The notes: generated from the letters alone by a model not told the origin. Numbered from the stretch's first letter, positions 7,871 to 15,628 are shown. The stretch: DNA of 33,694 nt from an uncultured Bacillota bacterium (GCA_946622285.1 CAMOPK010000009.1:1-33694); one strand, 5' to 3'. Program-made: numbers and translations.

Positions 7871-9022
7871 TTACCTTTCTACATCTTGCATAGCAATTAC
7901 ATTAATTGTAATTGTATACTTTGCTCTTTCTTTTTTTAATCCTATCTGAGTATCGAGTTCGTTGTTTTCACTAACCCAACACCATTCTAATTCATAAATA
8001 TCAGTTTGTTTTGCTGCAAGTGCAACATCTTCTAACTTAATTTGTTCATAATAAACCCAATCGCTTATGATATATGTACCATTTTTCTTAAGTTTATATT
8101 TAATATTAACTCTATCTTCATTTTCTTCTTCTAAATTTAATTTATATAAAATATTTTTAGAAATAGTATTTTTAACATCAAATTCATATACACCACTATC
8201 ATATGGTGCTATATATTCTCTTGATGATGTTGAAACTGAAAAAATATTTATTTCATTAGTATCATCATCATTAACAGGTACTTTATTTACTGTTACAGAT
8301 GCTTTTATTGTATATTTTTCATCAGCAGTTGTTACTATTAATGTAGTTTTACCTTCACTAATACCTGTAATTACACCATTCTCGTCAACAGTTGCAATCG
8401 AACTATCTTTAATCTTATAAATCAATTTAGGTATTTCTGCAGTTGTTGGTGCAACCGTAATCGCAGCTAATATAGATTCTCCAATATTTACTACATAGTT
8501 TGAATGTTTTAATTCAATTTTTTTTAATTTATCATGTTTCTTAACTACTGTAACAGTTATATCAGATTTAACCCCACCTGTTTTTGCTGTTACAACGGCA
8601 GTACATTCTTTATCACCTGCAGTAATTGTTGGCTTTTGTCCTTCTTTTGGTGAAACAGTTACACAACTTTCATCTGAAGATGTCCATATAATTGGATCTT
8701 TAGATGTAGTTAAAGCAAAAACTGTATAACTTTCATTAAATTCCAAACTCAATTTACTAGGATTAGTTTCGATTTTAACTTGTTTAGTCTTCCCATTTCC
8801 CCACTCACCATTTGTATCAGTAATTTTAATCAACATTTTTTGTGGAGTTGGATCAACTGTTACAGGCTTATGTTTTTCTCCTACACTAAAGCCAATTCTA
8901 AAAACAAAGTATCCAAACAAGCAAAGAAACAATAATAGTAGCAATAGTAACAGCCATTTCTTATTGTTTTTCTTCTTTTCGTCTTCTTTTTGGACATTAT
9001 AATTTTTTTTATTTTTATCCAT
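7871..9022 (-). CDS. Membrane-anchored protein with BIG2-like Ig domains and a C-terminal TasA-like beta domain
   Basis: N-terminal Lys-rich tail plus one TM; SIATVDENGVITGISEGKTTLIVTTAD BIG2 signature; C-terminal GVYEFDVKN...LEWCWVSENNELDTQIGL resembling the paralogs' C-terminus. Confidence 0.75.
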   Translation of the reverse strand: MDKNKKNYNVQKEDEKKKNNKKWLLLLLLLLFLCLFGYFVFRIGFSVGEKHKPVTVDPTPQKMLIKITDTNGEWGNGKTKQVKIETNPSKLSLEFNESYTVFALTTSKDPIIWTSSDESCVTVSPKEGQKPTITAGDKECTAVVTAKTGGVKSDITVTVVKKHDKLKKIELKHSNYVVNIGESILAAITVAPTTAEIPKLIYKIKDSSIATVDENGVITGISEGKTTLIVTTADEKYTIKASVTVNKVPVNDDDTNEINIFSVSTSSREYIAPYDSGVYEFDVKNTISKNILYKLNLEEENEDRVNIKYKLKKNGTYIISDWVYYEQIKLEDVALAAKQTDIYELEWCWVSENNELDTQIGLKKERAKYTITINVIAMQDVER

Positions 9023-9049
9023 ATTATCACTCTCATTTGAAATACAAAA

Positions 9050-9101
9050 TTTAACCTTCGTTAAAAAATACTATTATTAATATTCTTTAACGAGGGTTAA
9101 A
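9050..9101. repeat. Imperfect 16-bp inverted repeat with 20-nt loop between the 9125 gene and the BIG2 gene
   Basis: tttaaccttcgttaaa (9050-9065) / tttaacgagggttaaa (9086-9101), one mismatch; no long T-tract on either side. Confidence 0.75.
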
Positions 9102-9124
9102 CCCTTGTTGACACGAGTTTCAAG

Positions 9125-9691
9125 TTATGCGTTTGGATCAACTTGATAACCTGTTATTGTTATAGGTAAATCTAAAGTTTGACCAGCATAAGTAGTTTCA
9201 TCAGTATCTGTGTATAACCATTTCCAATAAATAGTTACAGTCTTTTGACCACCAGCTGCAATAACATCGCCATTAACGTTAGCTAATGGAGTAGTATATC
9301 CTGAATCAGAATATAATGCTAAGTTAGCTGGAGCAGCATTACCTAAACCACCGAATACAGCATTGTAAGTTACTGGAACTTCACTGCCTGCTGCTGATAA
9401 AACTAAGTCAAATGAACCATATGATCCTGGTTGAATTTTGTGAACTGTTTCGCCATCTACTTCAACATCAATTGTGTTGTAAACTGTGCCTGATGCCAAA
9501 TTTACTTCAAATGTAGTACTACTTCCATTTACAGCGAATGCCCAGTTAGCAGTTACTAAATGTCCAGTACCTGTTACTTGAGTTTGGAATCTTGCGTAAG
9601 CTCCTACAAATAGACCAACAGCTAAAGCAAATAAAATAATAGCAATAATAAATATTGTTCTATCATTTCTCTTTTTTGGTGCTTTTTTCAT
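9125..9691 (-). CDS. SipW-dependent-type secreted protein, Cys-less subtype (P8), first gene of the surface locus
   Basis: GAYARFQTQVTGTGHLVTANWAF ... IYWKWLYTDTDETTYAG ... ITGYQVDPNA. Confidence 0.8.
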   Translation of the reverse strand: MKKAPKKRNDRTIFIIAIILFALAVGLFVGAYARFQTQVTGTGHLVTANWAFAVNGSSTTFEVNLASGTVYNTIDVEVDGETVHKIQPGSYGSFDLVLSAAGSEVPVTYNAVFGGLGNAAPANLALYSDSGYTTPLANVNGDVIAAGGQKTVTIYWKWLYTDTDETTYAGQTLDLPITITGYQVDPNA

Positions 9692-9809
9692 TTTTTTCCT
9701 CCTTACCTTTTAAATAAAATAAATTATAATTTATATGTTAAATCTTGGCGTGTCTACCAAAATAAAACATCTAGATAACGCATACGGTTAGTATCGTATT
9801 GCTATATTA

Positions 9810-9838
9810 AGTGTACAACATGTGCAACAAAAAGTCAA
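9810..9838 (-). promoter_or_regulatory. sigmaA-type promoter TTGACT-17-TACACT for the surface locus
   Basis: -35 at 9833-9838, -10 at 9810-9815; about 110-nt 5'UTR to the 9691 start. Confidence 0.65.
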
Positions 9839-9891
9839 TTATTTTGGTCCCCTTAATTTAACCATTTTGTCAAATTATTTTAGACAAAATA

Positions 9892-9920
9892 AAAAAAACT
9901 ATGAAATTAAATTCATAGTT
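9892..9920 (-). terminator. clpB intrinsic terminator
   Basis: AACTATGAA TTTAA TTCATAGTT followed by T8; overlaps the last base of the stop codon. Confidence 0.85.
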
Positions 9921-12022
9921 TATATTATTTCTAATTTGTTATTTATTACATCAACTTTAATATCAGTATTATTTTTCAACTCTCCTGATATTATTTTCTT
10001 AGCAATTAATGTTTCTAAATTTTCTGTTACAAATCTTTTAATTGGTCTTGCACCATATGCTGGATCATATGCATTATCAATAATAAATTTCTTTGCTTTA
10101 TCAGTTAATGATAGTGTTAATTTATTATTTTTTAATCTATTTTCTAAATCTAAAATAATTTTATCTAAAATGTCATAAATTACTTTTTCATCTAATGCAT
10201 TAAATATTACTATTTCATCAATACGATTTAGAAATTCAGGTTTAAATGTACTTCTAAGTTCATTATAAACTTTCGCGTGATCATTATTTTCTAAAATGTG
10301 CTCACTACCCAAATTAGATGTCATAATAATAATTGTATTTTTAAAATCAACTGTTCGTCCTTGTGAATCAGTGATTCTACCATCATCTAATATTTGAAGT
10401 AAAATATTGAAAACATCTTTATGTGCTTTTTCTATTTCATCAAACAAAACTATACTATATGGATTTCTTCTAACTGCTTCTGTTAATTGCCCGCCTTCAT
10501 CATATCCTACGTATCCTGGAGGAGCTCCAATTAATCTTGAAACTGAAAACGATTCCATATACTCACTCATATCAATTCGAACCATATGACGTTCATCATC
10601 AAAAAGTTCATATGCAAGAGTTTTTGCAACTTCTGTTTTACCAACACCAGTTGGACCTAAAAATATGAATGATCCAATTGGTCTATTAGGATCTTTTATT
10701 CCTGATCTAGCTCTTAAAATTGCTTCACTTACCTTTTTAATAACTTCATCTTGACCCTTTACTCGCTTCTTCATATTTTCTTCAAGATGCAATAATTTAT
10801 CTTTTTCACTACCAACCAATTTACTAATTGGTATATTAGTCCATCTTGAAATTATTTCAGCAATACTTTCATCAGTAACTGTATCACTTAATATTTGATA
10901 TTTATCACTTTCTTTTAAAGAATTAATTTCTTTTTCAAGTTCGGGAATAACACCATGTCTTAATTTAGCAGCATTTTCTAAGTCATAATTGTTTTCTGCT
11001 TTTTCTAAATTAAATCGAGCACGTTCTAATTCTTCTTTTTTCTTACTTATTTTATCATTAATGCTCTTTTCATGTTCCCATTTATCTCTTAATTCAGATT
11101 CATCTTTTTTTAGTGATTCAAGTTTTTCTTTTATTTCTACAACTCTTTTTTTAGATGCATCATCATTATCCTTTTTAATAGCTTGAAGTTCAATTTGAAG
11201 TTGCATTATTTTTCGTGTTAAACGATCAAGTTCTACTGGAGATGAATCCATTTGAACTTTTATTGTTGCACATGCTTCATCAACTAAATCAATTGCTTTA
11301 TCTGGCAAAAATCTATCGGTAATATATCTGTCAGATAACGTTGCAGCTGCGACTAATGCACTATCTTTTATTGTTACACCATGGTATACTTCAAAACGTT
11401 CTTTAAGTCCACGGAGAATAGTAATCGTATCCATAACATTAGGTTCTGTAACAAGCACTTTTTGAAATCTTCGTTCTAAAGCACCATCTTTTTCAATATA
11501 TTTACGATATTCATTTAATGTCGTTGCTCCAATACAATGTATTTCACCACGTGCAAGAAGTGGTTTTAGCATATTTCCTGCATCCATTGCACCTTCTAAA
11601 GCACCAGCACCTACAATCATATGAATCTCATCAACAAATAAAATTATTTTACCTTCACTTTTAGTAATTTCTTTTAAAACTGCTTTTAATCTTTCTTCAA
11701 ATTCACCACGATATTTAGCACCTGCAATTAACGCTCCCATATCAAGTTCCCATATTGTTTTATTTTTTAAACTGTCTGGAACATCACCTTTAATAATTCT
11801 CTGTGCAAGTCCTTCCACAATAGCGGTCTTACCTACACCTGGTTCACCAATTAAAACCGGGTTATTTTTTGTTTTTCTTGAAAGTATACGAGTTATACTA
11901 CGAATTTCTTCATCCCTACCAATTACTGGATCAATTTTTCCACTCTTAGCAAGTTCTGTTATATCTCGTCCATACTTTTCTAAAACATTTTCTAAATTCT
12001 CTTGAAACGGATTTTGATTCAT
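9920..12022 (-). CDS. clpB: ClpB disaggregase lacking the N-terminal domain
   Basis: Two AAA+ modules ([18 protein letters not shown] Walker A), ClpB-type coiled-coil M domain; begins 30-40 aa before NBD1. Start revised to MNQNPF at 12022 (GGAGGG SD). Confidence 0.92.
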   Translation of the reverse strand: MNQNPFQENLENVLEKYGRDITELAKSGKIDPVIGRDEEIRSITRILSRKTKNNPVLIGEPGVGKTAIVEGLAQRIIKGDVPDSLKNKTIWELDMGALIAGAKYRGEFEERLKAVLKEITKSEGKIILFVDEIHMIVGAGALEGAMDAGNMLKPLLARGEIHCIGATTLNEYRKYIEKDGALERRFQKVLVTEPNVMDTITILRGLKERFEVYHGVTIKDSALVAAATLSDRYITDRFLPDKAIDLVDEACATIKVQMDSSPVELDRLTRKIMQLQIELQAIKKDNDDASKKRVVEIKEKLESLKKDESELRDKWEHEKSINDKISKKKEELERARFNLEKAENNYDLENAAKLRHGVIPELEKEINSLKESDKYQILSDTVTDESIAEIISRWTNIPISKLVGSEKDKLLHLEENMKKRVKGQDEVIKKVSEAILRARSGIKDPNRPIGSFIFLGPTGVGKTEVAKTLAYELFDDERHMVRIDMSEYMESFSVSRLIGAPPGYVGYDEGGQLTEAVRRNPYSIVLFDEIEKAHKDVFNILLQILDDGRITDSQGRTVDFKNTIIIMTSNLGSEHILENNDHAKVYNELRSTFKPEFLNRIDEIVIFNALDEKVIYDILDKIILDLENRLKNNKLTLSLTDKAKKFIIDNAYDPAYGARPIKRFVTENLETLIAKKIISGELKNNTDIKVDVINNKLEII

Positions 12023-12042
12023 AATATCCCTCCTCATAAAAA

Positions 12043-12064
12043 AATTATGTGTTTCCACATAATT
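12043..12064 (-). terminator. Hairpin plus T-tract downstream of the HAD gene and at the predicted 5' end of clpB mRNA
   Basis: AATTATGTG GAAA CACATAATT followed by T-tract (minus strand). Confidence 0.7.
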
Positions 12065-12065
12065 A

Positions 12066-12093
12066 ATTATATCATCAAATTAGCACTTGTCAA
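12066..12093 (-). promoter_or_regulatory. clpB sigmaA promoter TTGACA-16-TATAAT
   Basis: -35 at 12088-12093, -10 at 12066-12071. Confidence 0.75.
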
Positions 12094-12106
12094 TAGAGAG
12101 TGCTAA
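12080..12106. promoter_or_regulatory. CIRCE element (HrcA operator)
   Basis: Plus strand TTAGCACTT-N9-GAGTGCTAA; one mismatch to consensus TTAGCACTC-N9-GAGTGCTAA. Confidence 0.92.
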
Positions 12107-12586
12107 TAATTCTTCTAAATCTGTAATATCAATATATTTAGTTTCTTTTTTGGTCTTATAAAATCTAACACCAATACCGCCAGCAGCTTCCCATTCTGAT
12201 AAATTACCTTTATAATCATCAACCAAAATAGCATCTTTTGCACATACGGTTTCCGTTTTAGACACTTTTTTAGGAACTGGAATAATTGTTATTTCTTTTA
12301 AGAACTTACGAATGTATTTGATTTTTGCAACCGCTTCATCTAAACTAATAACATGTGTTAATATTGCAACATTGTATCTGTTTGAATCAATTATTTTTTG
12401 AATTTTTTCCATGCTATTATTTATAAGTGGTGTTTGTTCTAAAAGAGTTGGCCAATCAAGTTCACGATAGAATTTAGATGATGCTGCTACATCAAGTCTA
12501 TCAATGCCTTGATCCTTCATCATCTGATAAGTTACATCAATTGTATCAGAAATTACGCCGTCAAAATCTATATATAAATTTCTCAT
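12080..12586 (-). CDS. HAD-superfamily 5'(3')-nucleotidase-like protein
   Basis: N-terminal LYIDFDGVISDT motif I; DAILVDDYKGNLSEWEAAGGIGVRF motif IV region. Confidence 0.75.
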   Translation of the reverse strand: MRNLYIDFDGVISDTIDVTYQMMKDQGIDRLDVAASSKFYRELDWPTLLEQTPLINNSMEKIQKIIDSNRYNVAILTHVISLDEAVAKIKYIRKFLKEITIIPVPKKVSKTETVCAKDAILVDDYKGNLSEWEAAGGIGVRFYKTKKETKYIDITDLEELLALSIDKC

Positions 12587-12603
12587 ATAATCACCTTAAA
12601 TTA

Positions 12604-12632
12604 ATTTTAACACATAGTATTATAAAAATCAA
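12604..12632 (-). promoter_or_regulatory. sigmaA-type promoter TTGATT-17-TAAAAT for the HAD gene
   Basis: -35 at 12627-12632, -10 at 12604-12609. Confidence 0.5.
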
Positions 12633-12644
12633 TACATTTGTTCG

Positions 12645-14174
12645 CTATTTCTTTTCTTGAGCTATTAACCATTCAACTACATTCGTACTATCATATACGC
12701 TAGATTCAAGTACGTGGCCAACACCTGTAACTGAATAAAATTTAATATCAACACCCCTGCTTTTTAAAATTTCTGAATGGGCTTTGCCATCATTATGTAG
12801 AGCATCTAATGTGCCAATAAAAACGGCAATTTTCAAATTTTTATAACTATCGGCATTTCCAGTAGTAATATAAGGTGCAAGTAAAGCCGCTCCCGAAAAG
12901 AAACCAGGGTTTTTAGACAAAAGTCTTTGTGCTGAACTACCACCAGAACTTATGCCAGTCAATGATATCTTATTTGTATTAACATTGTATTCACTCGCAA
13001 CTTTATTGATTAAATCTATAAAATCTTTTTCGCAAATATAAAAGTTCCCATCTTGACAATTACATTGTGGTGCCAAATAAATGGCATCTTTTAATCTGCC
13101 TTTTCGCATATTATTCACAAATTTTCCATTTTCTCTATACATTTTGCTCGTGTTAGCTCCACACTCTCCAGCACCATGAATATATACTACTAATGGATTT
13201 TTCTTGCTTAAATCAAGATTATCCGGATAATATAAAAGATATCTAACTCTTTTATTAAATTCCATATTTTCAAGAAAATGCTTAGGAGTAGTATCAGGCG
13301 GATATGTTGGTGCAATAAATTCTGGCCACTCGCCAACATTACTAGCTTTATTAACATCACATGTAATTGTTTGAGTATTAGAAGCTTCATCATAAATAGT
13401 GACGTTAATATTTTCAAATATTCCATTTATAGTATATGAATTTTTTGTTGACTCATATTCTTTATTACCAATAGTATAAATATATTTTGTAATACCTACA
13501 TTATCTTTAGCATCAACAATAATACTTGTTTTTTTATCCAAGATAGCACGACATGAACCAGTTGGTTTAATCTTATCAATGTTTGCTATTTCAATATTTT
13601 TTTCAATTACAACTCCATCTTTTCTTTTTATCGAAAAAATGTAATTGTCATTAGAACCAACTTTATAATTTAATTCATTAGATTTATTAATATTACCATC
13701 TGGATCAAGTATGAAGTCATAACCTTCGCCAGAAATCTTCAAATTTATTGTCACATCACTATTTGTAATTTCTTTCGGACTATAATCTATTTCTATATCC
13801 AAATTCGATAAATTTGCTACAACATTAATTGTACGAACAACTTCACTTGTTTTATGTTCACTATTTGTTACTTGATACTTTAGAGTATAAGTCCCAATAG
13901 TATTTGTATCAACATTCCCGATAACTACTACTCTGCTAGTTAAGTCGCCTTCTTTAGAATCATATGCCACATAACCAGCTTCGAAATAATTATCACCTCT
14001 TACAATAGAGATATGGTCATTTCCTTTAAGAGTTATAGATAAATTCGAATTTTTATTAGTTGAATTATTTTTACTTGGTAAAAAAAGTATTACTAAAATA
14101 ACTATTATTAAAACAGTTAATATTATTAATATATTCTTAATAGCAAACTCTTTAACTTTATTTAAAAATTTCAT
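12645..14174 (-). CDS. Membrane-anchored extracellular protein: DUF5011/Ig-like domains plus C-terminal alpha/beta-hydrolase (esterase)
   Basis: N-terminal TM; ISIVRGDNYFEAGYVAYDSKEGDLTSRVVVIGNVDTNTIGTYTLKYQVTNS (DUF5011-like); VVYIHGAGECG oxyanion region, LTGISSGGSS (GxSxG), GTLDALH and GVGHV as candidate Asp/His. Confidence 0.8.
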   Translation of the reverse strand: MKFLNKVKEFAIKNILIILTVLIIVILVILFLPSKNNSTNKNSNLSITLKGNDHISIVRGDNYFEAGYVAYDSKEGDLTSRVVVIGNVDTNTIGTYTLKYQVTNSEHKTSEVVRTINVVANLSNLDIEIDYSPKEITNSDVTINLKISGEGYDFILDPDGNINKSNELNYKVGSNDNYIFSIKRKDGVVIEKNIEIANIDKIKPTGSCRAILDKKTSIIVDAKDNVGITKYIYTIGNKEYESTKNSYTINGIFENINVTIYDEASNTQTITCDVNKASNVGEWPEFIAPTYPPDTTPKHFLENMEFNKRVRYLLYYPDNLDLSKKNPLVVYIHGAGECGANTSKMYRENGKFVNNMRKGRLKDAIYLAPQCNCQDGNFYICEKDFIDLINKVASEYNVNTNKISLTGISSGGSSAQRLLSKNPGFFSGAALLAPYITTGNADSYKNLKIAVFIGTLDALHNDGKAHSEILKSRGVDIKFYSVTGVGHVLESSVYDSTNVVEWLIAQEKK

Positions 14175-14193
14175 ACTCTCACCTAATATATAA

Positions 14194-14202
14194 ATTATAG
14201 CA
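14194..14202 (-). promoter_or_regulatory. Extended -10 promoter TGCTATAAT for the 12645 gene
   Basis: TGCTATAAT directly after the rplT terminator T-tract. Confidence 0.5.
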
Positions 14203-14203
14203 C

Positions 14204-14237
14204 AAAAAAAGCTTTAAAATTTTTTATTTTAAAGCTT
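14204..14237 (-). terminator. infC-rpmI-rplT operon terminator
   Basis: AAGCTTTAAAAT AAAAA ATTTTAAAGCTT + T-tract, 12-bp perfect stem containing the end of rplT. Confidence 0.9.
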
Positions 14238-14736
14238 CTAATAATTCGTTTTTCTTCATTGCAGTATATCCTTCGATATTTCTTTCTTTTGCTACTTCAC
14301 GAAGTTCTGCAACTGTCATCTTGCTAATGTCAGTAGTCTTTTTTGTTTCTTTTTTAGTTTCTTTCTTAGCTACTGTTTTATTTTCTAAAGCATTTTTAGC
14401 GATTTCAACTAAAGAAGTAAATGCTTCTGCATTATCAATTGCAAGTTCACTTAACATTTTACGGTTAAATGCAACGCCAGCTTTTGTTAAACCATTAATG
14501 AATTTAGAATAACTAATTTCATTCATACGGCAAGCAGCATTGATTCTTGTAATCCAAAGTTTTCTAAAATCTCTTTTCTTTTGTCTACGATCACGGAAAG
14601 CATATTTTCCTGAATGCATAACTTGTTCATTAGCTGTTCTATAAAGTCTATGTTTACTACCAAAGTATCCTTTAGCTTGATCTAAGACTTTAGCACGACG
14701 AGCACGATGAATTGTGCCACCTTTAACTCTTGTCAT
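14224..14736 (-). CDS. rplT: Ribosomal protein bL20 with C-terminal Rho_N/SAP-like extension
   Basis: [33 protein letters not shown]...; extra ~53 aa ending [35 protein letters not shown]. Confidence 0.95.
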   Translation of the reverse strand: MTRVKGGTIHRARRAKVLDQAKGYFGSKHRLYRTANEQVMHSGKYAFRDRRQKKRDFRKLWITRINAACRMNEISYSKFINGLTKAGVAFNRKMLSELAIDNAEAFTSLVEIAKNALENKTVAKKETKKETKKTTDISKMTVAELREVAKERNIEGYTAMKKNELLEALK

Positions 14737-14748
14737 TTCTTAAACCTC

Positions 14749-14943
14749 CTATTTAACTAATACGTTTTTCAATCTCTTCATATCTGATTTACTCATGTTT
14801 GAAGCAGATCTAGCTTTACGATTGTAAGCAGCGTTTTTCTTTCCTGTATTGTGTCTTGAACCAGGTGTTCCAATTTTTACTGTTCCGCCTGGACGAACAT
14901 TAGCAACTTTTGCAGTTCCTTTATGTGTTTTAATTTTTGGCAT
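14749..14943 (-). CDS. rpmI: Ribosomal protein bL35
   Basis: MPKIKTHKGTAKVANVRPGG...; infC-rpmI-rplT synteny. Confidence 0.93.
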   Translation of the reverse strand: MPKIKTHKGTAKVANVRPGGTVKIGTPGSRHNTGKKNAAYNRKARSASNMSKSDMKRLKNVLVK

Positions 14944-14954
14944 ATTTTTTCCTC

Positions 14955-15485
14955 CTATTTTTCCTTCTTTGGTGCGAGTATCATTGTCATAAATCTACCT
15001 TCTAGTGTTGGTTTCTGCTCAACATCAGCAACATCTGTTAATGCCTCTGCAAAGCGTAGCAAAACATCTCGTCCTAATTCAGGATGAGCCATTTCACGGC
15101 CTTTAAATCTTATAGACGCTTTTACTTTGTGACCTTTTACTAAATACTTACTTGAATTATTAACACGTGTATTAAAGTCATGAACATCAATTGTAACAGA
15201 TAAACGATATTCTTTGAGTTCTAAATTACTCTCACGTTGTTTCTTCATGTTTTCTTTTTGACGTTTTTTGTTTTCATATTTGAACTTATTATAGTCCATA
15301 ATCTTACATACTTGTGGATTACCATTTGGATTAATTAAAACCAAATCAAATCCAGCATATGTTGCCAAGGTCAAAGCATCCTTAATATCTTTGATTCCTA
15401 ATTGTTCACCATTAGGTCCTATAACCATTACTTCTTTTGCTCTGATTTGTTCATTTACAAACAAATCTCTTTCTTTACTAGCGAT
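14955..15485 (-). CDS. infC: Translation initiation factor IF-3, probable AUC start
   Basis: RDLFVNEQIRAKEVMVIGPNGEQLGIKDIKDAL...; GGAGGTG SD 8 nt before in-frame ATC at 15483-15485; track ORF start at 15572 lies in the leader. Confidence 0.9.
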   Translation of the reverse strand: MASKERDLFVNEQIRAKEVMVIGPNGEQLGIKDIKDALTLATYAGFDLVLINPNGNPQVCKIMDYNKFKYENKKRQKENMKKQRESNLELKEYRLSVTIDVHDFNTRVNNSSKYLVKGHKVKASIRFKGREMAHPELGRDVLLRFAEALTDVADVEQKPTLEGRFMTMILAPKKEK

Positions 15486-15499
15486 AAATGACACCTCCA

Positions 15500-15620
15500 A
15501 ATAAAAAGTGAATGCAAAGCATCCACTATAAAAACCAAGATAATTATTCTCTTTTGGCCTTTTACCCATCAACCTAATCGATCGGGTGAGAAGTGGATAC
15601 TTCTTCTTTCCTTTTTTGAT
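15500..15620 (-). ncRNA. L20/IF3-type attenuation leader
   Basis: Terminator-like AGTGGATGC TTT GCATTCACTTTTT (15507-15527) competing with upstream GTATCCACT (15592-15600) that can pair with AGTGGATGC; upstream of infC. Confidence 0.65.
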
Positions 15621-15628
15621 ACATCAGT

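Noticed and set aside
8067-8420. Plus-strand 117-aa ORF opposite the BIG2 protein
   Set aside because: Ser/Leu/Phe-rich antisense shadow, no supporting signals.
3979-9691. Sortase-type pilus operon
   Set aside because: No LPXTG-like motifs or sortase seen; the signal segments and the Ser/His peptidase point to a SipW/TasA-type route.
9822-10178. Plus-strand 118-aa ORF
   Set aside because: Overlaps the P8 promoter, clpB terminator and clpB 3' end; antisense shadow.
13208-13426. Minus-strand 72-aa ORF in alternative frame
   Set aside because: Fully inside the Ig/esterase CDS in another frame.
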